Origin: Pyxidicoccus trucidator
GTDB taxonomy: Bacteria > Myxococcota > Myxococcia > Myxococcales > Myxococcaceae
Assembly (NCBI RefSeq): GCF_010894435.1
Contig: NZ_JAAIXZ010000002.1
Span: forward strand, 558,001 to 622,000
Reading direction: 5' to 3'
Length of the DNA stretch: 64,000 nt
The translations under genes and the position numbers were made by a program. Of the stretch, positions 31,301 to 38,357 are shown piece by piece. The notes under the pieces are model-generated. The model had not been told where the DNA came from and searched no databases. It saw only the letters and a program-made list of their open reading frames with translations. Each line of letters opens with the position of its first letter. The first letter of the stretch is position 1.

Positions 31301-31474
31301 TGGTTGGACCGGACGAACTTCGACCCGGGGCGGCTGCGGTACGCGGCGGGAGCGGGGCTGCGGTATGTGACGCCGGTGGGCCCGCTGGCCTTCGACGTGG
31401 GCTTCAACCTGGACCCGGACGAGACGGTGAACGAGGCGTCCACGCAGTTCCACTTCAGCATCGGCACGTTCTGA
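28307..31474 (+). CDS. Omp85/BamA-TamA family outer-membrane protein with about seven POTRA repeats
   Basis: 1055 residues if it starts at GTG 28307, overlapping tamB by 76 bp; GTG 28397 is an alternative but leaves a signal peptide without a basic N region. The signal peptide ends near SGAAAAQ. I count about seven POTRA-like units, several beginning VRFHGN or equivalent, before a C-terminal beta-barrel (~640-1055) with the LRGF loop-6 motif and a final aromatic residue. The motif is followed by an insertion with two Cys (DCRALITPTGC). BamA has five POTRAs and TamA three. Placement after tamB makes a Tam-like role most likely. Confidence 0.85.
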   Translation: MGQREQRSLVWQPRARAEAELGGRIARAFTVWALLLCVLVSGAAAAQPEGESWPEVVAVELHLPGGADAQGLAGLVAVRKGQALSPGAVRRSVERLWATGRFTDVVARTVEVRGGVQLVFQLTPVARLARLRFHGNSELSEGELIEASGLLEGGPLDAEELEGAVASVLQAYQRRGFDSAKVTVRQEPVTDGVAVSLTVEEGVPTRVRGVTFSGSPGFPLPRLLEVLEMRPGEVFDRARLDSGLERLRTLLREAGHWRAQVGTPAVLVEGSAASVSVPLSAGPRYSVRFHGNHRFPATLLERVLAHDVAESLDEVVAGRLARRVEAFYRYRGFHDVRVRPREVVRPDGERAALAFDVEEGHPLRVVEVRFHGNQGLSSEVLRGMLAERVRAGEPRPELDLRLLDDPLDVEGRHGPEVGELEPPPDPATVYVEDAWLEAVDAMNELYREQGYLSAGVSLRGLTVDLKGHTAVADFDVEEGPQARVTEVRFEGVPKDVTVLPVTLKVRRGRPLSFEEVEEARQLLEHALAQWGYLFGRATTEAGVGEDGKSATVVFRADAGPQVRVGKILVQGLTRTDLDLVLANLALEEGKPVALEQLTEGQRRLARLGVFRQVDVSLADPTRREETKDVLVTVQERPRLDGQVSGGYFLVDGPRITLDTAYRNLDGMGLSLLARGKVNYAGWSAEALSRDRRIACSQQGLDGGVAPGCDAELQGLSGLGGRGNLALAQPRLFFLLPLEVGARLDLIGERVHRPSYVSTRFAAAAALDWAAASWLSLSLSYEVENNRLRSRAGVLELLNRADQERLRYPFGDFTLHSLRPSATLDFRDDPTNPRKGVVFISSAEFTRGLSVRPTDVAGNRVAGYPIDGVKLASNLSGYIPLGRRASMALSARAGTIIPLEDDAQAIGSKLFYLGGSSSLRGFREDGVLPEDVRGALQQRLRDCRALITPTGCSAELKAVLAGQVPASQGGELFTLGKAELRLPALTSLDLGLFFEAGNLWLDRTNFDPGRLRYAAGAGLRYVTPVGPLAFDVGFNLDPDETVNEASTQFHFSIGTF

Positions 31475-31490
31475 GGAGGCGGAGGTGCGC

Positions 31491-32006
31491 ATGCGCTGGC
31501 CGGTGTGGATGGCGGGGCTGGTGGTGCTCGGGCTGAGCGCGGGCTGCCAGCACACGCAGGCGGAGGGTACGAAGGCAGAGCGTCCGAAGTGGATGCCGCC
31601 GGAGGGGGACTGTCCGCGAGGCTCGCTCTTGCAGATGGAGCGGCTGGGGTTGAAGCCGGGAGACAGGGTGCCCGTCATCGTGGACGCCATCCAGGACCAC
31701 CCGGGGCCGGCGCGGTACAACTACAGCTTCGTGATTGCCCTGCCACGAGAGGAGGGCGAGAAGCAGCTGCCGGGAGCGCGCATCGGAGGGCGGCTGTACG
31801 TGACGAAGCACCGGGTGTTCGGCCGGTATGACCGCATCTTCCTGCCGGAGAGCGGAGCGATGTCCGTGCCCTTCTGCGGAATCCTGCTGGATGCGCGCTG
31901 GGACAAGGACGGCGAGGGACTGATTGCCTACCCGAGCCCGATGAAGGGCTTCTCCGTGGTGCAGGACAACACGGGCGTCATCCAGGTGGTGGACAAGTAT
32001 CCGTGA
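31491..32006 (+). CDS. predicted lipoprotein downstream of the Omp85 gene
   Basis: 171 residues. Start set at ATG 31491, five bases after GGAGG. The signal MRWPVWMAGLVVLGLSAGC ends in a lipobox (SAGC). The rest is soluble, with a conserved-looking core around RYNYSFVIALPREEG and FGRYDRIFLPESGAM. No family recognised. It starts 16 bp after the Omp85 gene, so it is probably the last gene of the tamB operon and may be an accessory outer-membrane lipoprotein, as BamB-E are for BamA (inference). Confidence 0.75.
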   Translation: MRWPVWMAGLVVLGLSAGCQHTQAEGTKAERPKWMPPEGDCPRGSLLQMERLGLKPGDRVPVIVDAIQDHPGPARYNYSFVIALPREEGEKQLPGARIGGRLYVTKHRVFGRYDRIFLPESGAMSVPFCGILLDARWDKDGEGLIAYPSPMKGFSVVQDNTGVIQVVDKYP

Positions 32007-32051
32007 GCAGGTGGCGCGCGTCCCGGTCCTTGAATCGCGACCCGGGGTGCG

Positions 32052-32073
32052 CCTCCCGGTTGAGCCCGGGAGG
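32052..32073. terminator. hairpin between convergent genes
   Basis: Perfect 8-bp stem (32052-32059 with 32066-32073), 6-base loop, located 45 bp after the lipoprotein stop. It could serve both the plus-strand operon and the minus-strand gene ending at 32172. Confidence 0.55.
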
Positions 32074-32171
32074 GCAGGTGTCCTGGATGCAGTGGGCCTC
32101 GCACGGCCGGGCGTGGCAGCGCGGGCGCGCGAGGGCCTCCTCCTGTGCTGGCTTGCTGCTGGCTCGGCCTG

Positions 32172-32600
32172 TTACTTCGAGCTGGCTTCGGTGGGCTCGT
32201 GCGACGCCGATGCACATGTACTCGTGGCGGCGTCCCCGCAGGAGCTAGTGCCCGGGCAGCAGAAGTTTCCGCAGGCAGTGCTCCCGGCGGGACACGTAGA
32301 GGTGCAGTACGCTCGCGTGCCGTTGTTGTCGTAGGCACACATCTGGTCCAAAAAGCAGCAGGTTCTGCTCGTGACCGTCGCCCTGCACGAGAACAAATCC
32401 AGATCGGCCCGACACCAAACGGGCCCCGGACCGAAATCCTCAACGCATTCGTAGTTGCTGCCCAGGCACGACTCCTCTCCGCCGGGCGGTCCACACACCT
32501 CCCAGGGGAAGCATGCCTCTGCCTCACCAACCGCGGTGAAGAGCGTGCCCAGGGTGGCAATCGTGATGAACACGCGACTCAGCATCCGGAATGATGGCAT
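32172..32600 (-). CDS. Cys-rich secreted protein of unknown function
   Basis: 142 residues from the ATG with GGGGGAG upstream; longer in-frame starts upstream are unlikely. The signal peptide (residues 1-29, ending VGEAEA) is followed by a mature part with about 14 cysteines arranged in pairs, e.g. CFPWEVCG, RTCCFLDQMC, CTSTCPAG and NFCCPGTSSCG. This resembles small disulphide-knotted, EGF-like or defensin-like folds common in myxobacterial secreted proteins. No catalytic motif seen. Monocistronic, at the edge of a lower-GC stretch. Confidence 0.7.
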   Translation of the reverse strand: MPSFRMLSRVFITIATLGTLFTAVGEAEACFPWEVCGPPGGEESCLGSNYECVEDFGPGPVWCRADLDLFSCRATVTSRTCCFLDQMCAYDNNGTRAYCTSTCPAGSTACGNFCCPGTSSCGDAATSTCASASHEPTEASSK

Positions 32601-32843
32601 TTCATGAGCTCCCCCAGAAGCCACGGGGACGACGCGACCCAATGGCAGTTCTGGAAATGGTGAGGCTCGCACCTAATTGTAAAGCATTGCGCTGTCAATC
32701 CTGCTGGGTGAGGCAGTCAGCTCGAGCCAGGTCAGGAATGCAGCGGTTCTGAATGTGGATGCGGTGCCGTAACCGTACGGCTCGCCAGCGCACCGCGTTC
32801 GTGGGGCAGGGGCTTGAAGAGAGTGGGGGCTAGCACTCGACGC

Positions 32844-33614
32844 TCAGTCCTTGAAGAGCCGGTGGAGGTACGCCTCTCGGTTCAGCAGGAAGTCCCGCGT
32901 GAGGGAGTAGTGCTCCGTGTCCTCGTAGTTCACCGCGATGACGCCCTGCTCGGAGAGCTGGTAGATGCGAGCGTCCGGGTAGGCGAGCAGCAACGGTGAG
33001 TGCGTCGAGATGATGAACTGACAGGCGTCGCGCGTCAGGTCGTGCATCGCGCGGAGCAGGCTGAGCTGGCGCTGGGGGGAGAGGGCGGCCTCGGGCTCGT
33101 CGAGCACGTAGAGCCCACCTCCGGAGAAGCGCTCGCGGACCAGCGTGAGGAAGGCCTCCCCGTGCGACATCTCATGGGGGCTGACGGCGCCGAAGGCGGC
33201 CAGGGCGTCGGAGTTCTTCTCTGTCTCCGTCGCGACGTTGAAGAAGCTCTCCGCGCGGAGGAAGTAGCCCGTCCTCGGCCTTCGGGTTCCCCGAGAGAGG
33301 CGCAGGTATTTGTGAAGGCTGGACTCGGAGCGCCGCGTGGCGAAGTTGAAGTTGCGGCTGCCTCCCTCCGCGTTGAAGCCGGCGGCCACGGCGATGCCCT
33401 CCACCAGCGTGGACTTGCCGCTCCCGTTCTCGCCAACGAAGAAGGTGACCTGGGGGTGGAAGTCCAGCGTCTCCAACTCGCGCAGGGCGGTGATGTTGAA
33501 GGGGTACTTCGAGAGGTCCGGCACGTCGTCACGGAGGAGCGTCAGGGACCTCACGTAGGTGTCCATTCCGCCCGTGAGGCCGCCGGTTTCCTGCTTCTTG
33601 CGCGTACGTGCCAT
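32844..33614 (-). CDS. stand-alone AAA (ABC/SMC-like) ATPase
   Basis: 256 residues from ATG 33614 (MARTRKKQETGG). Walker A is FFVGENGSGKSTL (~60-72), a Q-loop-like Phe/Arg stretch follows (FLRAESFFN), then a signature region MSHGEAFLTLV, Walker B GLYVLDEPEAALSP and the switch IISTHSPLLL. This is the compact predicted-ATPase family (COG3910 type) with no fused nuclease and no partner gene. Similar ATPases occur in OLD-like and other defence systems but also as orphan housekeeping genes, so the function is open. It sits in the accessory island, 66 bp after the preceding minus-strand gene. Confidence 0.8.
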   Translation of the reverse strand: MARTRKKQETGGLTGGMDTYVRSLTLLRDDVPDLSKYPFNITALRELETLDFHPQVTFFVGENGSGKSTLVEGIAVAAGFNAEGGSRNFNFATRRSESSLHKYLRLSRGTRRPRTGYFLRAESFFNVATETEKNSDALAAFGAVSPHEMSHGEAFLTLVRERFSGGGLYVLDEPEAALSPQRQLSLLRAMHDLTRDACQFIISTHSPLLLAYPDARIYQLSEQGVIAVNYEDTEHYSLTRDFLLNREAYLHRLFKD

Positions 33615-33680
33615 GTCGGATGAAGGGTATACCACCTTGGAGGTTGGCCACGAATCGCGACACAAGACGGGTAGGGCGGC

Positions 33681-34160
33681 TCAGCCGGGCTTCATGCCAG
33701 TGCGGACCATGGCCTGCTCGATGTCCTTCATCAGCTCGTGCTTGAAGCGTCCTCGCTTCAGGCATCGGATTCGCCGTGCCGTGTCCGCGATGAAGGGCCT
33801 CACGATGGGGGAGTCCTCCTCACCCAACTCGACCCACCGGCCGAGCATGGCGGCGATGTGAACCCTCCTGTCGATGCTTGAGAACCCGAGCCGGGTCATG
33901 CGTTTGAACTCCAATAGCAACGTCGCTTTGGGCTCGGCGGGCATGCATGCTCGGCCCAGGAGAAGCTCCGCTACGCGTCTGGCCATCTCGCGTCGCACGA
34001 ACGCCGTCCGTGCCTTGGCTTGCATCTCCCTGAGAAGGCTGAGCATCGCGGTCCGAAAGAGAGGGTAGTCCTTCTTCAAGACGGTAAGCAGGGTGCGGTC
34101 GAGAGCGTCGGAGAACTCCCTCTCAAGCAACTGCTTGGGCGTCATTCGACTGCGGGGCAT
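33681..34160 (-). CDS. small helical cytoplasmic protein; possible immunity partner
   Basis: 159 residues, preceded by a very good ribosome-binding site (GGAGGAAGGAA) and overlapping the upstream lipoprotein gene by 19 bases. No signal peptide; highly charged and mostly alpha-helical, with an Arg/Lys-rich C-terminal part (ARRIRCLKRGRFKHELMKDI). I recognise no family. Overlap with a lipoprotein ending in a Cys-rich C-terminal domain is reminiscent of myxobacterial lipoprotein toxin/immunity pairs such as SitA/SitI, in which case this would be the immunity protein (inference only). Confidence 0.7.
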   Translation of the reverse strand: MPRSRMTPKQLLEREFSDALDRTLLTVLKKDYPLFRTAMLSLLREMQAKARTAFVRREMARRVAELLLGRACMPAEPKATLLLEFKRMTRLGFSSIDRRVHIAAMLGRWVELGEEDSPIVRPFIADTARRIRCLKRGRFKHELMKDIEQAMVRTGMKPG

Positions 34161-34597
34161 TTCCTTCCTCCGGGTGTTCTGGTCGGCCAGTAGCCTCGAT
34201 TCCTGCAAAGCAGGAAACACTCCCTGCAGACGCTGTGGCCAAATCCACCTGAGTTTCGACGGTTCGCCACCTTCGCCTGCTCCATGCACTTCGTGTACAG
34301 GTCATTGCAGCGGTCGTAGGGTTCGCCGTCATCCTCTGTATCCAACTCCTCCGCCGCCCGAGGCGGAATGACCGGTCCCGAGTCCGGAGGCTTGGGTTTC
34401 TGGGGATTGGGCCTGGGCTTGGGCGCAGTCCCCAGTTGCTCACAGGCCGCCACCGAGCCGTTCTTGCACGCGCAGTCCACGGTGCTCGCGCATCCAGGCC
34501 CCGGGCCCGGCCCCACGGATTGACGAAGTGTCCGCGAGCCACCTGCACAACTCACCAGACACAAGCTCGTGAGCATCACCCACAGGCATGTGTGCAT
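34142..34597 (-). CDS. lipoprotein with Cys-rich C-terminal domain; possible exchanged toxin
   Basis: 151 residues from the ATG with GGGGGG upstream. The signal MHTCLWVMLTSLCLVSCAGG carries a lipobox (VSCA). It is followed by a Pro-rich linker (~55-78) and a C-terminal domain with regularly spaced Cys: YDRCNDLYTKC, then HSVCRECFLLCRNRGYWP. Lipid anchor, proline linker and compact C-terminal domain match the plan of SitA-type lipoprotein toxins that myxobacteria pass through outer-membrane exchange. The next gene overlaps and is cytoplasmic, as expected of an immunity partner. No direct sequence match to SitA is claimed. Confidence 0.68.
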   Translation of the reverse strand: MHTCLWVMLTSLCLVSCAGGSRTLRQSVGPGPGPGCASTVDCACKNGSVAACEQLGTAPKPRPNPQKPKPPDSGPVIPPRAAEELDTEDDGEPYDRCNDLYTKCMEQAKVANRRNSGGFGHSVCRECFLLCRNRGYWPTRTPGGRKCPAVE

Positions 34598-34732
34598 CCC
34601 CCCCAGCGTAACAGCTGTGTTCCAGTGAGAGGCAGGGGGCTGTCGCCACGGCATCCCCGGTGGTGACATTGTCAGCGCACCTGTCCGGGGAGCCTGCGGC
34701 TTGCCGCCGCTCTCTGCGCTACAGTCCCCACC

Positions 34733-36073
34733 GTGTTCTACGCGTGCGTACGTGCGGTGGTCGCGCTGTTCCTACGGCTCTTCTACCGGGTGAAGGTGAA
34801 TGCCCCTGCCACCGAGCCGGAGGGCCCGGTGCTCTTCGTGGGCAATCATCCGAATGGGCTCATCGACCCGGCCCTGGTCTTCGTCCTCACCCGGCGCAAG
34901 GTGACGTTCCTCGCCAAGGCTCCGCTGTTCAAGATGCCCGTCATCGGCTGGTTGCTCCGCGGACTCGACGCGCTGCCCGTGTATCGCAAGCAGGATGACC
35001 CCTCGAAGATGGGAGGCAACGAGGGCACGCTGGACGCCGCCAAGGGTGCCCTCGTGGCTGGCCGCGCCATCACCATCTTTCCGGAAGGGAAGAGTCATTC
35101 GGAGCCCGGGCTCGCCGAGCTGAAGACCGGTGCCGCGCGCATCGCCCTCAACGCCGCGAAGGAAGGCGCGCCCGTGCGCATCGTCCCCGTGGGCCTCACC
35201 TACGCGGAGAAGCACGTGTTCCGCAGCGAGGTCCTCATCGATGTGGGCCCCGCCATTGAAGTACGGCCCTTCCTCCCCGCCGACCCCGCGGCCGAGCCCG
35301 ACGCCGCGCGCCGCCTCACCGAGCGCATCGCCGAGGGCCTGCGCGCCGTCACGCTCAACCTGGAGCAGTGGGCGGACCTGCCGCTGGTGCAGCTCGCCGA
35401 GCAGCTCTACGCCTTCAAGCAGGGCGGCACGCTGGATGCGGAGCGGCTGCGGCTGTGGGCTCGCGGCGTACAACTCTTCCGCGCGCAGGAGCCGGAGCGC
35501 TTCGAGGGCGTCCGCGCGCACCTCGCCTCCTTCAAGCACCGCATGGAGCTGGTGCAGGCGGCGGGCCCGAAGGACCTCGCCCTGGTGTACCGCCCGGGCA
35601 ACGTGGTGCCCTTCGTGGTGAAGAACGTGCTCTCGCTGGTCTTCGGGCTGCCGCTGTTCGCCCTGGGGCTGGCGCTGTTCTGGCTGCCCTACCAGCTGCC
35701 CCGCGTCGCGAGCCGCAAGGCGGAGCTGGACGTGCAGGCCACGGTGAAGTTCCTCACCGCCTTCGTGGTGGCCCTGGTGTGGTGGGGCGCGCTGACGGTG
35801 GCGGCGGGGTGGTGGGCCGGAGTGCCCTGGGGTGTGGCCACCTTCCTCTTGGTGCCGCCGCTGGCCCTCTTCACGCTCTACTTCGCCGAGCGCTGGGAGA
35901 CGCTCCGGCGCGACATCGGCGTGTTCTTCACGCTGGGCAACCGCACGCGCCTCAAGGCCCTGCTGCTGGCCGACGGCGAGCGGCTGGCCTCGGAGGTAGA
36001 GCACCTGGCCGACGAGTACCGGCCAAAGCTCGACGGCTCCACGCCGCCCGGGCCCGCTACCGTGGCTCCCTGA
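34733..36073 (+). CDS. PlsC-like lysophospholipid acyltransferase with C-terminal membrane region
   Basis: 446 residues from a GTG start. The acyltransferase domain (~20-210) has the catalytic block NHPNGLIDP, a substrate block FPEGKSHSEPGLAELKTGAARIA and the conserved IVPVGL strand. The NHPN(G/A)(L/I)(I/L)DP form is a known variant of the HX4D motif. Residues ~290-395 contain four hydrophobic segments, an addition absent from short PlsC enzymes. It should acylate lysophosphatidate or a related lipid at the inner membrane. Convergent with the transporter gene across a bidirectional terminator. Confidence 0.88.
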   Translation: MFYACVRAVVALFLRLFYRVKVNAPATEPEGPVLFVGNHPNGLIDPALVFVLTRRKVTFLAKAPLFKMPVIGWLLRGLDALPVYRKQDDPSKMGGNEGTLDAAKGALVAGRAITIFPEGKSHSEPGLAELKTGAARIALNAAKEGAPVRIVPVGLTYAEKHVFRSEVLIDVGPAIEVRPFLPADPAAEPDAARRLTERIAEGLRAVTLNLEQWADLPLVQLAEQLYAFKQGGTLDAERLRLWARGVQLFRAQEPERFEGVRAHLASFKHRMELVQAAGPKDLALVYRPGNVVPFVVKNVLSLVFGLPLFALGLALFWLPYQLPRVASRKAELDVQATVKFLTAFVVALVWWGALTVAAGWWAGVPWGVATFLLVPPLALFTLYFAERWETLRRDIGVFFTLGNRTRLKALLLADGERLASEVEHLADEYRPKLDGSTPPGPATVAP

Positions 36074-36087
36074 CCCGGGCGGAAAGC

Positions 36088-36114
36088 CCTCCCGGTTCAG
36101 GACGCACCGGGAGG
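36088..36114. terminator. bidirectional terminator between convergent genes
   Basis: Perfect 9-bp GC-rich stem (36088-36096 with 36106-36114) with a 9-base loop, midway in the 72 bp gap between the acyltransferase and the transporter stops. Confidence 0.7.
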
Positions 36115-36145
36115 CCCGTGGACTCCTGATTCATCGCCTGGCGGC

Positions 36146-37411
36146 TCACCGTGCTCGCGGCACGGCCTCGCGGAACAGCTTCGCGCCCGCCAGCAAGGCC
36201 AGGCCGCCCAGCAGCACGGGCAGGGCGTTCACTTCAATCGCGGTGTGCAGGCTCGACGCGTCCGCGATGGTGCCGATGAGCGTGGGCGAAATCGCATCAC
36301 CCAGCATGTGGATGAAGAGCACGTTCAGCCCCATGGCGAAGGCACGGAACGCGGGCGGCACGCAGTTGACGATGGCCGCGTTGATGGGGCCGCTGTTGAG
36401 GAAGATGAGGAACTGCGCCACGGCAATCACCGCGAACGTCAGCGCGGTGTCCTGGATGTTCACCGCGAGGTACATGGCCGGCGCCGCCAGCAGCAGCCCC
36501 ACGCCCGACATCCACAGGCCACCACCCTCGCGCTTGCGGTCCAGCCTGTCTCCCAGCCACCCGCCCACCAGCGTGCCCACCAGTCCCGCCACCAGCGTAA
36601 TCGCGCCGAAGGTGGTGCCGGTGTCGCCCTGCGCCATGCCCCGCTCGCGCACCAGGTACGTGGGCATCCAGAAGCCCAGCCCGCCGATGGAGAACGTCAT
36701 CAGCGTGTAGCCCGCCGTCACGGCCCAGAAGGCCGGGTTCCGCCCCAGCCCCTTCAGCCCCACCATGAAGGGCATCTTCGTCTGCGCTTCGGGCCCGTCC
36801 ATGGCCCCGCGCTGGGGCTCGGGCATGAAGAAGGCCATGACGCCCAGCACGAGTCCCGGCACGCCGCCCACGTAGAAGGCCACGTGCCACGAGTATTGCT
36901 CCGTCAGCCACCCACCCAGCCCGTACCCCGCGGCCACGCCCACGGGAATCGCCGTGTAGAAGAAGGCGAGGATTCGCGTGCGCATCTCGCGCGGGTACAG
37001 GTCCGAGATGATGCTCGGCGCCACCGCGCCATAGCCCGCCTCGCCAATCCCAATCACCGAGCGAGCCACCAGCAGCGCGATGAACGAGGTGGCCAGGCCG
37101 CTCGCGCCCGTGGCCAGGCTCCACAGCAGCACGCCGCCCGCCACCAGCAGCTTCCGGGGATAACGGTCCCCCAGGTAGCCGCCCAGCGGCGAGGCCAGCA
37201 TGAACACCACCATGAACATGGTGCCCAGCAGGCCGGACTGCGTGTCGTTGATGCCGAACTCCTTCTGGATGTCCGGCAGCGCCACCGCGACGATGTACCG
37301 GTCGAGGTAGTTGACCAGGTTGATGAGCGTCAGGATGAACAGCGCGAAGCCGGCGTTCGACGCGGGCGTCGAGGGCACTGCCGGCGAGGCCGCGGCGGGA
37401 GAGGCGTTCAT
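36146..37411 (-). CDS. MFS transporter, spinster-like
   Basis: 421 residues from an ATG that overlaps the stop of the upstream phosphatase gene (ATGA). About twelve membrane segments, with the family signatures INLVNYLDRYIVAVALP in helix 1, GGYLGDRYPRK in the loop between helices 2 and 3, and GIGEAGYGAVAPSIISDLYPR, typical of the spinster/Spns branch of the major facilitator superfamily. Substrate unknown; relatives carry lipids or small organic acids. Last gene of a three-gene operon. Confidence 0.88.
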   Translation of the reverse strand: MNASPAAASPAVPSTPASNAGFALFILTLINLVNYLDRYIVAVALPDIQKEFGINDTQSGLLGTMFMVVFMLASPLGGYLGDRYPRKLLVAGGVLLWSLATGASGLATSFIALLVARSVIGIGEAGYGAVAPSIISDLYPREMRTRILAFFYTAIPVGVAAGYGLGGWLTEQYSWHVAFYVGGVPGLVLGVMAFFMPEPQRGAMDGPEAQTKMPFMVGLKGLGRNPAFWAVTAGYTLMTFSIGGLGFWMPTYLVRERGMAQGDTGTTFGAITLVAGLVGTLVGGWLGDRLDRKREGGGLWMSGVGLLLAAPAMYLAVNIQDTALTFAVIAVAQFLIFLNSGPINAAIVNCVPPAFRAFAMGLNVLFIHMLGDAISPTLIGTIADASSLHTAIEVNALPVLLGGLALLAGAKLFREAVPRAR

Positions 37412-38343
37412 GTCGAGGTGGCTCCAGCGCCGAAGCGGTGAGCGAGCAGGCCCCAGCGCAGGCCCCGGTCGCTCACCCGGCACGACTCCAGGCCCAGCGC
37501 CTTCACCGACTCCAGGAGGATGAGCGCGCCCGCGGAGATGACGTCCGCGCGCTTGGGCTGCATGCCGGGAAGGGCACGGCGCTGTTCCAGCGGCGTCTGG
37601 CACAGCCGGGCGGCCAGCGCCGTCAGCTCGGCCACGGACAGCGTGCCGCCGTGCACCTGCTCCGCGACATAGGGGTCGATGGCGTGCTGGACGGCATAGA
37701 CAGTCGTCACGGTGCCGGCCACGCCCACCAGCACGGCGCCCGGAGGCGGCGATGGCAGCGTCCGGAAGGTGTCGCGCAGGTGCGCCTCGATGCGGGCGCG
37801 GTCCTCGGCCGACATCGGGTCCGAGCGGACGAAGCGCTCCGTGAGGCGCACCGCGCCCACGTCGAAGCTGTGCCGGAAGTCCACGTGCCCGGCCGGGTTG
37901 CCGTAGATGAACTCGGTGGAGCCTCCGCCGATGTCCAGCACCAGCAGCGGCCCGGCCGCCTCCGAGGCGAAGTCCGCGTGCACCGCGGCGAAGGAGAGCT
38001 GTGCCTCCAGCGGGCCGGAGATGATTTCCACCGTGACGCCCGCGCGCGCCTTCGCCGCCTCGAGGAACTCCGCGCCATTCTGCGCGTCGCGCGCCGCGCT
38101 GGTGGCCGAGACGGCGATGGCCTCCGCGCCCAGCTCGCGGGCCTCGCGGGCGAAGGATTCCAGCACCGCCAGCGTGGCTTCCATTCCCTCCGGGGACAGC
38201 CGGCGCGTCGCGTCCACGCCCCGGCCCAGGCGGGTGATTTCCGCGCGCTCGAGCACGGCTTCGAAACGGCCTTCAGGGGTGCGCTCCGCGACCAGCAGCA
38301 GCACCGAGTTGGTTCCCACGTCGATGGTGGCGAAACGCGGCAT
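37408..38343 (-). CDS. Ppx/GppA-family phosphatase
   Basis: 311 residues from ATG 38343 (MPRFATIDVGTNSVLLLV). Actin-like phosphatase fold: N-terminal phosphate loop DVGTNS, conserved VSATSAARDAQN block, and LVLDIGGGSTEFIYG. It is the short form without the C-terminal HD-like domain of E. coli PpxA/GppA. Such enzymes hydrolyse polyphosphate or pppGpp; the sequence does not say which. It lies 14 bp after the aminotransferase-fold gene and is coupled to the transporter. Confidence 0.9.
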   Translation of the reverse strand: MPRFATIDVGTNSVLLLVAERTPEGRFEAVLERAEITRLGRGVDATRRLSPEGMEATLAVLESFAREARELGAEAIAVSATSAARDAQNGAEFLEAAKARAGVTVEIISGPLEAQLSFAAVHADFASEAAGPLLVLDIGGGSTEFIYGNPAGHVDFRHSFDVGAVRLTERFVRSDPMSAEDRARIEAHLRDTFRTLPSPPPGAVLVGVAGTVTTVYAVQHAIDPYVAEQVHGGTLSVAELTALAARLCQTPLEQRRALPGMQPKRADVISAGALILLESVKALGLESCRVSDRGLRWGLLAHRFGAGATST

Positions 38344-38357
38344 GCGCGGGAGCCTAC

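Noticed and set aside
32003..32594. short plus-strand frames opposite the Cys-rich gene
   Set aside because: No start signals or domains; the minus-strand gene has a clear signal peptide and ribosome-binding site.
34142..34289. longer start for the 159-residue island protein, reading into the lipoprotein gene
   Set aside because: The ATG at 34160 has an excellent ribosome-binding site; the extension is frame-shadow of the lipoprotein.
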